This document shows positions 17,126-25,337 of a stretch of 64,000 bases of DNA, one piece after another; positions within the stretch are counted from its first letter, which is position 1, and the number at the start of each line of letters is the position of its first letter. Source of the DNA: JAWLFI01 sp964525165 (GTDB lineage: Bacteria > Bacteroidota > Bacteroidia > Chitinophagales > Saprospiraceae); the NCBI GenBank assembly GCA_964525165.1, contig CAZGGG010000009.1:5862-69861 (forward strand), read 5' to 3'. The notes under the pieces were generated by a model, which worked only from the letters and a program-made list of their open reading frames with translations, ran no database searches and was not told the origin of the DNA. A program made the position numbers and the translations under genes.

Positions 17126-19269
17126 CGAACCAGTGTTACATCACCTTTAAGGACTTCTACGTCACCATTAGGGTATATCAACTCGATGTAATACATATAC
17201 ACTTCAGGTGGGGCTGGCTGACCATTATAATTACCATCCCATCCTTGATCATTATTATTGGTTCTTTCGTAGACCATTTGACCCCAACGACTGAATACCC
17301 TGAACTCGCTGATAAAGCCTTCAATATTATCGGCATTTGTGATGACCGGTCTGAAAAAATCGTTCATTTCATCACCATTAGGTGAAAAGGCATTTGGAAT
17401 ATCAATGTCAGGGGGTACGCCATTGATAATAATACTGGAAGATCTAATGCAACCATTATCATCTACCACAAAAGCTGTGATGACGTTTTCACCTTCTTCG
17501 AGAATAAAGATATTCACATCATTTCCGCTTACCTGCAGAGGCTCTCCATTTAAGGTATAGGTGATATTATTGGTATCAGCTATTTCCGGTCGTGTTTCTG
17601 TAATAATGTTTACAGTACCACCGATTCCGATATCTGTATTGGGCTCGGCCATTAGAGTAATCTCATCTAAGTCAGGAAATAGATTGACTACAGCAGTCCC
17701 TTGACTCAAACATCCGGCTGTATCTATAGCCTGAAATATATATTCTCTGCGTTCATTAGTATTTGCAATAGGATCGAAACAATCTGTACAAGACAATCCG
17801 GCTGTATTTCCAACCCAATTAGGGTCCATCAGGATAGCATCATCTACTTCTATTTGAACGTTTTCACCCGGACAAGTAATGACCGGGTCAATGGGTATAG
17901 GAGGAATATTAATATTGACAGTGATGGAAGCACTAGTAGGACAACAATTTTCCTTAGTGGCCATCACCATATAAGTTTGTGTATTGGCTGTCGTTATCGT
18001 AGGGTTAGGGCAATCCGCGCAACTGAGGCCTTGAGCCGGTGTCCACGAGATTTCTGAATATAACTCAGGATTTAGAATCTGCACACTTACTGGTTTGTTG
18101 GCACATACCGTAGTATCTCTGAGCGTCAATTCCATAAGTGGATCAATCACCTCAATAAAGATGCTGTCAATTGATTCACATGCGTTATTGGAGGTTGTCC
18201 GGATGTAGTAATTCGAGTCTTGAGCCTCTACAATAATATCCTGATCTTCTTCTCCGATTAAAATTGAATTGTCCGTAGGAACCCATGAAAAAGTGGCATC
18301 CGGGTAGAGCGTTGGGTTTGCGGTGTTGGAAATGATCGAAAAAGTATCTCCCTTACAGTATTTATTACAATCTGGGTTAGGAAGTGGGACATTTTCTAGA
18401 GTAAAAGGAGGTAATGAGTCCACTCGTACAAATATAGTGTCTTCTATGACACAATTTTCGCCATTAAGTCTGGCGATAACATAACTACTAGTATCTGTTT
18501 GAATCGTGACAGATTCTCCCATTATAGGATTTACAATACCGGGAATATCTGACCTCCAAACGATATCACCATTGACACCGTTAGCACGCACAGTACCCGA
18601 GTCCCCTTTGCAAAGAAATAGAGTATCCCGAACATTTAGATTCAATTGATCTTCATAATAATCTATGACGATGAAAGTATCTTTAAAACAGTCGTGAATT
18701 CTTCCTCTTAGGAATATAGTATCTCTATCATTCGGGTAATAATCAAATTGGCTTTGCCGACTAATCGTATCACCATTGTTTTTATACCATGCATAAGTTC
18801 CAGCACCGAAAGCATTTAATTGGAAAGCGTTTTTCAAACAAGCTGTATCTGTATTCGGTGCACTAATAGACAATGGAATGTCATCATACAAACTCAAGGT
18901 GAATGCGAAATTCTCCCGGGTATCTAAATTTCGAAAGGCGATAATGATGGACTCAACACCTTCATCGATACCATCAGCTACAAATGAAAAAGGAAAGGAC
19001 TGCTCAATTTGACCGGATGTAAATAAAAGTGTATCCGGTAGGTCAATCAGATAATCTTCGTCTCTATTTGCAGATCCTGATACCAAAACCTCAAAAAAAG
19101 CAGTATCCTCTAAAACCCTTGAAGATAATGTCAGTAACAAAGTGTCTGCACAAGACTCAACTGAAATTTCAGAACCCGAAGATAAATTACCCTCAATACT
19201 TTGCAGTTGGGCATAAGAAGCATTTGCGAAGAAAAATATTCCTAAAAGCAGTATAAATCTTTGTATCAT
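17122..19269 (-). CDS. Large secreted protein with T9SS type B (gliding-motility) C-terminal domain
   Basis: 715 residues with a signal peptide (ending ANASYAQ). The middle consists of repeated Ig/PKD-like beta modules with paired cysteines and gaps typical of adhesin-type surface proteins. The C-terminal 85 residues are a CHU_C domain: IPNAFSPNGDEMNDFF, FRVFSRWGQMVYER, GWDGNYNGQPAPPEVYMYYI and a final GDVTLVR. This domain marks export by the type IX system (type B sorting, as in SprB and related motility adhesins). The start is well placed by the signal peptide. The next gene overlaps by four bases. A surface or adhesion role is inferred. Confidence 0.88.
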   Translation of the reverse strand: MIQRFILLLGIFFFANASYAQLQSIEGNLSSGSEISVESCADTLLLTLSSRVLEDTAFFEVLVSGSANRDEDYLIDLPDTLLFTSGQIEQSFPFSFVADGIDEGVESIIIAFRNLDTRENFAFTLSLYDDIPLSISAPNTDTACLKNAFQLNAFGAGTYAWYKNNGDTISRQSQFDYYPNDRDTIFLRGRIHDCFKDTFIVIDYYEDQLNLNVRDTLFLCKGDSGTVRANGVNGDIVWRSDIPGIVNPIMGESVTIQTDTSSYVIARLNGENCVIEDTIFVRVDSLPPFTLENVPLPNPDCNKYCKGDTFSIISNTANPTLYPDATFSWVPTDNSILIGEEDQDIIVEAQDSNYYIRTTSNNACESIDSIFIEVIDPLMELTLRDTTVCANKPVSVQILNPELYSEISWTPAQGLSCADCPNPTITTANTQTYMVMATKENCCPTSASITVNINIPPIPIDPVITCPGENVQIEVDDAILMDPNWVGNTAGLSCTDCFDPIANTNERREYIFQAIDTAGCLSQGTAVVNLFPDLDEITLMAEPNTDIGIGGTVNIITETRPEIADTNNITYTLNGEPLQVSGNDVNIFILEEGENVITAFVVDDNGCIRSSSIIINGVPPDIDIPNAFSPNGDEMNDFFRPVITNADNIEGFISEFRVFSRWGQMVYERTNNNDQGWDGNYNGQPAPPEVYMYYIELIYPNGDVEVLKGDVTLVR

Positions 19270-19336
19270 GAGTTAGCCGGTTTAACATCTGCTAATATAA
19301 CCTTAAACGTCGGGACTTTTGAAAACGCGCCAGATT

Positions 19337-19747
19337 TTAGTATTCTTTACAATCATCTAACCATTGAAACACTGAATCCAATGGAGTGAATCCCAACTGA
19401 TTATCCCAACTATTCCGGATGTAATTGATAATATTGGCGACCTGGGCTTCTGTTAGGTCCGGATAACCGGGCATCTCCTGATTGTATTCTTGCCCATTGA
19501 CCATAATAGGACCTTGCATTCCATTTCGAATGAGGCAAGCAACTTTTTGTGGATGTCTTGTTAGATAATCTGCTTGATTCAAGGGAGGAATCAAACCACG
19601 CAACCCTGACCCATCTTCCATGTGACAATTTACGCAATAAGCATTGTAGAGTCTTTCTCCTTGTGCATAAGGTGCTTTACCACAGCCAAAGTAAACTATG
19701 CAACCTATCAAAACGGAAACAATAGAGAAAATGCTCTTATTCCTCAT
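19337..19747 (-). CDS. Class I c-type cytochrome lipoprotein
   Basis: 136 residues from the ATG at 19747. A lipoprotein-type signal ends at Cys22, and the heme-binding motif CVNCH is at residues 38-42, with a likely Met ligand in QEMPGYPDL. The C-terminal helix VANIINYIRNSW is typical of mono-heme cytochrome c. It should carry electrons in the periplasm, attached to a membrane. Its start overlaps the end of the SCO1-like gene by 11 bases, so it is the last gene of a four-gene unit. The context suggests a link to respiratory oxidase assembly, but no oxidase genes are nearby. Confidence 0.85.
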   Translation of the reverse strand: MRNKSIFSIVSVLIGCIVYFGCGKAPYAQGERLYNAYCVNCHMEDGSGLRGLIPPLNQADYLTRHPQKVACLIRNGMQGPIMVNGQEYNQEMPGYPDLTEAQVANIINYIRNSWDNQLGFTPLDSVFQWLDDCKEY

Positions 19748-20363
19748 GTAATTCAACTAGGAGTTTTTCAATGTCCTGAATAAATCGATCTACTTCTTTT
19801 GGGTTGGTTCCATCACAAAATGATCTAACATGCTTTTGCGGGTCAATCAGAATCAGTCTGCCTGAATGATCGTAACCTCCGGGTGCCAAAGGATCTTCTT
19901 TGGCCACGCTAAAATAATCATCAGCAATGTCATAGATTTCTGACTTCTTGCCGGTCACTAAATGCCATCGATCGGTTTCAATACCTAAATTCTCCGCATA
20001 TTGTTTCAGATGGGGTACAGAGTCTCTTCTGGTATCTATGGAATGTGAAAGGAATTTAAGTTTGTCTTCTTGCTCAAAATGATCATATACTCGGAGCATT
20101 TCTTTTTTGACCTTCGGACAAATAGTAGGGCATGAGGTAAAGAAGAAGTCGACTACATATGCTTTTCCTTCGAAGGTTTGATGGGTTATGATATTACTAT
20201 CCTGATCAATAAATTGAAAGGCAGGCACCGTATGGTATACGGTATCGCCTCCCGAAATTTCTTTTTTGCCTATGATGGGTAATTGCCGGGATGAACTTGA
20301 ATTACAAGAAAATATGAAAATCCCTAACAAGGTGATTATATAGATAGTATACTTATTGATCAT
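19737..20363 (-). CDS. SCO1/SenC family copper-binding lipoprotein
   Basis: 208 residues from the ATG at 20363. A lipoprotein signal ends at Cys20. The SCO fold shows FFFTSCPTICPKVKKEM with the CxxxC copper site and a distal histidine in GGYDHSGRLILID. SCO proteins deliver or reduce copper at the CuA site of cytochrome oxidases, or act as thiol oxidoreductases. The gene overlaps the upstream lipoprotein gene by 11 bases and the downstream cytochrome c by 11 bases. An alternative start 33 bases upstream lies inside the previous gene and would weaken the signal peptide. Confidence 0.9.
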   Translation of the reverse strand: MINKYTIYIITLLGIFIFSCNSSSSRQLPIIGKKEISGGDTVYHTVPAFQFIDQDSNIITHQTFEGKAYVVDFFFTSCPTICPKVKKEMLRVYDHFEQEDKLKFLSHSIDTRRDSVPHLKQYAENLGIETDRWHLVTGKKSEIYDIADDYFSVAKEDPLAPGGYDHSGRLILIDPQKHVRSFCDGTNPKEVDRFIQDIEKLLVELHEE

Positions 20364-20820
20364 TATTCTGGATTTGATCCAATGTCGATTGTGCATATTG
20401 CATGCTATTCATCATTTGGTTTTGCACTTCCTTTATAGAAATTCTTTGTTCTACGAGGTAAGCAACCAAGTCTGATTCTACCTTATAATTGGCTGGTTTA
20501 TAATTATACATCCAGTCCCACATAGCTTTATCGGCTGATACTAACCCATCTTTAGCCCTTATCAATTGTTGGATGACTTCCTCAGATAATTGATCATTCT
20601 TTAGGGCTAGGGTGGTTTCTATACTATCCCTTAAGCGCTCAATGGTAGACATCTCGGGCATGATTTCGTCGTGAATTCTTTCAACTTCTTTTTGAAGTTT
20701 TTCACTTTCAGGACGATTAAACTCTTTCCCATCAGACTTTTCAACAGCTTTCGATTCACAGCCTACAAACATTGCGAATAGGAGAAGGTAGAAAAAGGGA
20801 AGCAGGAATGATTTATTCAT
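20353..20820 (-). CDS. Small helical lipoprotein of unknown function in the SCO1 operon
   Basis: 155 residues from the ATG at 20820, chosen because it gives a lipoprotein signal (FLLPFFYLLLFAMFVGCES, lipobox Cys at 20); an earlier in-frame start would put 30 residues before it. The mature part is almost entirely helical and charged (ESEKLQKEVERIHDEIMPEM), with an aromatic WDWMYNYKP motif in the middle. No known domain was recognised. It overlaps the ChaN-like gene by eight bases and the SCO1-like gene by eleven, so it is part of the same operon. It may be a helical periplasmic partner of those proteins. Confidence 0.7.
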   Translation of the reverse strand: MNKSFLLPFFYLLLFAMFVGCESKAVEKSDGKEFNRPESEKLQKEVERIHDEIMPEMSTIERLRDSIETTLALKNDQLSEEVIQQLIRAKDGLVSADKAMWDWMYNYKPANYKVESDLVAYLVEQRISIKEVQNQMMNSMQYAQSTLDQIQNNDQ

Positions 20821-21688
20821 AGCTTTTCGTAATGTTTTCATTAATGAATAAGTAGAAGTCACTTGCATTATCTTCTTGTGGTTCAAAGATTTCCGGAGTA
20901 GGTGTTTCAATAGATTGTATGGAAAGTATACCTAATTCGGGTTGATCTTGTAATATATACCAAATAATGCCTTCTCTGTTCTTGGAATGATAAGCCCCGT
21001 TGAGATGAAAAAGTTTATCTCCTTTAGAAAAGAAGCCTAAAGATGACTCAGCCATGGTTTTATCCTTAACTGCCTGGGCAGAAACAAAATTGTGATCTCC
21101 GTGTCCGGCACCCATTGATTGAGCCATTTCTATGAGAGCGGCATAAGTTACCAAAGTAGTATCAATGATAAAATCATTATCCGGTATCAGAGATTTATCT
21201 ATGGATATTCTAAATAGACTATCCAATCCGTGCTTATACACAAAAGAAGCATACTGACGAGGTATGTTTGTCGCAATGACTTTATAATCGTGTTGCACGG
21301 CTTCTTCTAAAATCGGCTTGTAGTCAGTATCATAATTAGGCCAGGTTCGTGTATATTTCTCTAGATCACTTAAGGTGATAAAGCCATTGTTTAAATCATC
21401 AAGAACATTCTGTTGATCTCTCTCAAACATTTCTAGTCCAAAGTACAATTGGCCGTTGGGATTAGACATCCCTCGCACAATTTCTACGGAAACCCAGTGA
21501 GCAACAGGATTGTTATGTAGCTCGCCAAAAAAGACCATATCACTTTGATTGCATTGTTGAATGATTTCTTCAAACTCAACAGTTTTTCCGTTGGAATCAT
21601 AGAACTGATACAAGGTTTGCGACTCTAATGTCAAAACTGCAAAGTTGAGACTGATAAGTAGCGCAATAGATAAACTTTTTATGTTCAT
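20813..21688 (-). CDS. ChaN family (heme-binding uptake, Tiki superfamily) protein
   Basis: 291 residues with a signal peptide. The ChaN/DUF399 pattern is clear: VFFGELHNNPVAHW near residue 55, YFGLEMFERDQQ, YKPILEEAVQHDYKVIATNIPR, and HLNGAYHSKN near the C-terminus. Members of this family bind heme as dimers at the cell surface (Campylobacter ChaN) or resemble TIKI metalloproteases, with the GExxH histidine as candidate metal or heme ligand. It is the first gene of an operon with a helical lipoprotein, a SCO1-like protein and a cytochrome c. A TATCTTTG promoter element lies 32 bases before the ATG. Confidence 0.8.
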   Translation of the reverse strand: MNIKSLSIALLISLNFAVLTLESQTLYQFYDSNGKTVEFEEIIQQCNQSDMVFFGELHNNPVAHWVSVEIVRGMSNPNGQLYFGLEMFERDQQNVLDDLNNGFITLSDLEKYTRTWPNYDTDYKPILEEAVQHDYKVIATNIPRQYASFVYKHGLDSLFRISIDKSLIPDNDFIIDTTLVTYAALIEMAQSMGAGHGDHNFVSAQAVKDKTMAESSLGFFSKGDKLFHLNGAYHSKNREGIIWYILQDQPELGILSIQSIETPTPEIFEPQEDNASDFYLFINENITKSYE

Positions 21689-21719
21689 AGGACTTTTATT
21701 GAGGACTGTTTCAAGGCGA

Positions 21720-21727
21720 CAAAGATA
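21720..21727 (-). promoter_or_regulatory. Putative -7 promoter element of the ChaN-SCO1-cytochrome operon
   Basis: The minus strand reads TATCTTTG, matching TAnnTTTG, 32 bases before the ATG at 21688. It lies in the 52-base gap to the divergent photolyase gene. Confidence 0.5.
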
Positions 21728-21740
21728 GAGTTTTTACACT

Positions 21741-23168
21741 ATGAATATTAATAAAAGAAAAGCGATCATGTGGTTTCGGCAGGACCTGAGGCTGCATGAC
21801 AATGAAGCATTGACTGATGCCATACAATTATGTGATGATGTTATCCCTGTTTATGTTTTTGATGAAAGACTTTATCAAGGACACACTTCTTTTGGTTTTC
21901 CAAAAATTGATCGCTTTCGAGCGCAATTCATCATTGAATCCGTCGAAGATTTGAGATTTTCTCTTAGAGCGAAAGGATCTGATTTGATTGTTCGCTATGG
22001 GAAACCAGAAGAAATCATTTTTGAATTAGCAAGCTCCTTACACACCAGCTGGATCTTTTGTAATCGGGAAAGGACACAAGAGGAGGTAGAAGTTCAAGAT
22101 GCCCTGGAACAAAAATTATGGACAGTAGGTCAAGAAATGAGATATTATAGAGGTAAGATGCTTTTTTATACTGCAGACTTGCCTTTTCCGGTTCCACAAA
22201 CACCGGATGTATTTACACATTTTCGTAAGGAAGTAGAGAAAATAGTCCCCATCCGGAAACCATTGGCTTCACCTGAAAGAGTACCCCTTTTGTCAAGTTT
22301 AGAACCCGGAAATATTCCAACGCTGACAGATTTGGGCTTTGATGAATATGTCAGAGATAAACGGGCTGCTTACTCCTTTAAAGGGGGTGAGAAGGAGGCT
22401 TTAGATAGATTAAGATATTATTTATGGGAAAGCAATCATATTTCCAGTTATAAGAAAACAAGAAATGGATTGTTAGGAGAAGACTATTCCTCTAAGTTTT
22501 CTCCTTACCTGGCACAAGGTTGTTTGTCACCTAAGAAAATTTATTTTGAAATCAGTGAGTATGAACGAAAGGTGAAAAAGAATCAATCCACTTATTGGTT
22601 GAAGTTTGAACTGATGTGGAGAGATTTCTTCAGATTTATGGCAAAGAAACATGGCAATAAGATATTCTTGAAAGGGGGAATACAATCTAAAGTGGATCCT
22701 AGATGGTCTGATGATATGGAAACTTTTCAAAAATGGGCGAGCGGTAGTACCGGGATCCCATTTATCGATGCGAATATGACGGAATTGAATCGAACAGGGT
22801 TTATGTCTAATCGCGGAAGGCAAAATGTTGCATCTTTTTTGATAAAAGATTTGGGCATCAATTGGCAGTTAGGCGCGGAATATTTTGAGTCTCTTCTTAT
22901 TGATTATGACCCTGCTAGTAATTATGGGAATTGGAATTATCTGGCTGGTGTTGGATCAGATCCCGTTGAAAATAGGTACTTTAATATTCTGAGTCAGGCA
23001 CAGCGATATGACCCTGAAGGTGCTTATGTGAAACATTGGTTACCGCAATTGTTAAAATTGCCAAAGGATAAGGTGCATAGAACGTATGATCTAGACCAAC
23101 GAGAGCTTGAATATTACAATGTTCAATTAAATGATTATCATCGACCTGTAATTGAGCCTAATTGGTAG
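21741..23168 (+). CDS. DASH-type cryptochrome/photolyase
   Basis: 475 residues. The photolyase N-terminal domain starts IMWFRQDLRLHDNEAL. The DASH features are visible: ADLPFPVPQTPDVFTHFRK, then the FAD domain with GLLGEDYSSKFSPYLAQGCLSP, WLKFELMWRDFFRFMAKKHG, GIPFIDANMTELNRTGFMSNRGRQ and DYDPASNYGNWNYLAGVGSDP. Cry-DASH enzymes bind FAD and usually MTHF and repair cyclobutane dimers in single-stranded or looped DNA. It diverges from the ChaN operon and converges, nearly abutting, with a DUF389 gene. A second photolyase is encoded at 54.5 kb. Confidence 0.93.
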   Translation: MNINKRKAIMWFRQDLRLHDNEALTDAIQLCDDVIPVYVFDERLYQGHTSFGFPKIDRFRAQFIIESVEDLRFSLRAKGSDLIVRYGKPEEIIFELASSLHTSWIFCNRERTQEEVEVQDALEQKLWTVGQEMRYYRGKMLFYTADLPFPVPQTPDVFTHFRKEVEKIVPIRKPLASPERVPLLSSLEPGNIPTLTDLGFDEYVRDKRAAYSFKGGEKEALDRLRYYLWESNHISSYKKTRNGLLGEDYSSKFSPYLAQGCLSPKKIYFEISEYERKVKKNQSTYWLKFELMWRDFFRFMAKKHGNKIFLKGGIQSKVDPRWSDDMETFQKWASGSTGIPFIDANMTELNRTGFMSNRGRQNVASFLIKDLGINWQLGAEYFESLLIDYDPASNYGNWNYLAGVGSDPVENRYFNILSQAQRYDPEGAYVKHWLPQLLKLPKDKVHRTYDLDQRELEYYNVQLNDYHRPVIEPNW

Positions 23169-23169
23169 C

Positions 23170-24561
23170 TTATTCTAAAATCAGAGAGTCAAGGCGAAGT
23201 TTGGATTGAAGCCAGGTTCTGGCTCTTTCGCTTTTGGCTATTCTCTCAGATTTTTTGATATTATCAGACCATTCAAATGATACGACTGTTTGAAGTTCCA
23301 TGCTATCTATACTGTAGGAAATCAGCCGGTGATTATAGATTGTAGACTGGATTTCAGGATAAAGAAGCTGTAATTCAGCATGTACAGATTGGATTCTTGG
23401 GCTTAAATTCAAACTATCGATTTTCGCTTTGAGTATTCTGTTTTCAATGCTCAGAGCACTCTCTTTTTCCTTATTGATTTCGATTTGCTGGGTAAATGAT
23501 TGAACAGATTGTATCTGGTTTTCCAAGGCGTTAATTTTGGCAACATCTATTCTCATGTCTTGCAAGAGAATAAGGCTAATCTCCTTTCTGATAATTGCAG
23601 ACAGCTCTTTTTCATATTGTACGATATCTTCTTCTTCAATCAGGTTACCATAGACTTCCAGCATGAGTTGCAAGTCTTGATCATCATTTCGTAACACCTT
23701 AAAATCAATGGCTCGAGGATTATCATCCTGACCAAAATATTCATCAATGAACTCAGTCTTTATCAAGGCATCTGTACGAATTTCATCATAGACACCATAA
23801 AGGATATGAATGGATGGTAGTATGATGATAAGGCTGAAGGTGGTGATGATCATGGTCGTTCTCCGCTGTTCCTTTTTATCTTGATATAACCGCAATGGAA
23901 AATCCAAAATTCGACTCATCAGGAAAGTGGAAACGGCGATAAAAAAACTATTGAGGAAGAATAAGTAAAAGGAATTGATAAAGACATTGAAATTATCTGT
24001 GGCCATTCCATAACCGGATACACATAGAGGTGGCATTAAGGCCGTAGCGATAGCAACACCCGGTATCGCATTGCTTACCTCCTTTCGGGAAATGGATATA
24101 ATACCTGCTAAGCCTCCAAAGAAAGCGACAAAGGTGTCTAAAAGGGTAGGGGAAATTCTGGCTCGAATCTCTTCGGTCATTTCCACTAGGGGAGAGAGTT
24201 TGAAATACAAAAAACTTCCCATCAGTGATATGACGATAGCTATCCCAAAATGATACAGTGAATTCAGTAGCAAGTCCCTATCATTGATTCCTACACCAAG
24301 ACCCACCCCTAAGATCGGAGACATCAGGGGTGAGATCAGCATCCCTCCAATGATAACTGCCGGAGAATTAAGATTCAATCCTACGCATGCAATTAAGATA
24401 GAGCAAAGCAACAGCCAAGCATTTGCACCCGTCACCGATCTGTTATTTCTGATATATACAATGGTTCCTTCTCGATCTAAGCCTTTCGTAAGATCGATCA
24501 ATTCACTCATGTACTTTACCAGTGGATTCGACTGTCCGTTATGGTTGGATGGTCCCGGCAT
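23170..24561 (-). CDS. DUF389 (TIGR00341-like) membrane protein
   Basis: 463 residues. The N-terminal half is a DUF389 membrane domain with five to six segments and the conserved GLNLNSPAVIIGGMLISPLM and IPGVAIATALMPPLCVSGYG. The C-terminal part (about 240-463) is soluble with a long coiled coil (about 325-390). The function of DUF389 proteins is not established; a transport role has been proposed. It starts three bases after lolD on the same strand, so the two may be co-transcribed. Length and motifs are those of an intact member. Confidence 0.85.
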   Translation of the reverse strand: MPGPSNHNGQSNPLVKYMSELIDLTKGLDREGTIVYIRNNRSVTGANAWLLLCSILIACVGLNLNSPAVIIGGMLISPLMSPILGVGLGVGINDRDLLLNSLYHFGIAIVISLMGSFLYFKLSPLVEMTEEIRARISPTLLDTFVAFFGGLAGIISISRKEVSNAIPGVAIATALMPPLCVSGYGMATDNFNVFINSFYLFFLNSFFIAVSTFLMSRILDFPLRLYQDKKEQRRTTMIITTFSLIIILPSIHILYGVYDEIRTDALIKTEFIDEYFGQDDNPRAIDFKVLRNDDQDLQLMLEVYGNLIEEEDIVQYEKELSAIIRKEISLILLQDMRIDVAKINALENQIQSVQSFTQQIEINKEKESALSIENRILKAKIDSLNLSPRIQSVHAELQLLYPEIQSTIYNHRLISYSIDSMELQTVVSFEWSDNIKKSERIAKSERARTWLQSKLRLDSLILE

Positions 24562-24563
24562 AA

Positions 24564-25220
24564 CTATGCTAATTTTCCTCCTTTCATATTCACTATTCGG
24601 TCACTCATTCGGGCAAGATCCATATTGTGCGTCACAATCACGAAGGTCTGATGTAATTCTTCTCTAAGGCGGAGGAAAAGGTCATGTATCTCTTCAGAGG
24701 TGGCCACATCTAGATTGCCACTGGGTTCATCCGCATAGATAATATCCGGTTCTTGGATCAATGCACGAGCAATAGCTACCCGTTGTTGTTCACCGCCAGA
24801 AAGTTGTGCTGGTTTATGATCTTTTCGCTCTATGATGCCCATTATTTCCAATAAGTACTCAGCTCTCTCTTTTTGATCCTTTTGTTCTGTATGTACATAG
24901 GTTGGAATCATTACGTTCTCAAGAGCTGTAAATTCATTCAATAAATGATGAAATTGGAAAATAAATCCAAGACTTTGATTTCGGAATTGAGCAAGCGATT
25001 TGTTGTTATAGTCAAATGGATTCACCCCTTTGATGATAACGTTTCCTTCATCAGGATGGTCTAAAGTTCCAAGGATGTGCAAAAGTGTAGATTTACCGGC
25101 TCCCGATTTGCCAACAATTGCCACTATCTCTTCCTTGTTGATTTCAAAATCAACACCTTCTAATACTTTTAAAGGTCCAAAAGATTTATGAATATTTGTT
25201 GCTTTAAGTATAATTTCCAA
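24564..25220 (-). CDS. lolD: ABC transporter ATP-binding protein LolD
   Basis: 218 residues with Walker A GKSGAGKST, signature LSGGEQQRVAIARAL, Walker B DIIYADEPSGNLD and the H-loop VTHNMDLA. The EPSGNLD variant is typical of LolD/MacB-type ATPases. LolD powers release of lipoproteins from the inner membrane by LolCE; the permease gene is not adjacent, so a different permease partner remains possible. It is followed directly by the DUF389 gene. Confidence 0.85.
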   Translation of the reverse strand: MEIILKATNIHKSFGPLKVLEGVDFEINKEEIVAIVGKSGAGKSTLLHILGTLDHPDEGNVIIKGVNPFDYNNKSLAQFRNQSLGFIFQFHHLLNEFTALENVMIPTYVHTEQKDQKERAEYLLEIMGIIERKDHKPAQLSGGEQQRVAIARALIQEPDIIYADEPSGNLDVATSEEIHDLFLRLREELHQTFVIVTHNMDLARMSDRIVNMKGGKLA

Positions 25221-25294
25221 GGCTTTAACTCTTGTTTATAATGAAGGTCGTATCTTCATGCAAGTTACTGAATTTTACAATGCAAATAGGATAT

Positions 25295-25328
25295 CTTATC
25301 TAAGGTCCCTGCGCTTACTTTAGATAAG
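25295..25328. repeat. Inverted repeat between lolD and the glycosyltransferase genes
   Basis: CTTATCTAA (25295-25303) and TTAGATAAG (25320-25328) are perfect 9-bp arms with a 16-base centre. The second arm ends nine bases before the glycosyltransferase ATG, so the hairpin could form in the leader or serve as an operator. No T-tract follows. Confidence 0.5.
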
Positions 25329-25337
25329 GCAACACTT

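Noticed and set aside
24564..25220. Assigning LolD to a specific drug or macrolide exporter (MacB type)
   Set aside because: Only the ATPase domain is encoded and no permease is adjacent, so LolD is the simplest call; MacB proteins carry a fused membrane domain.
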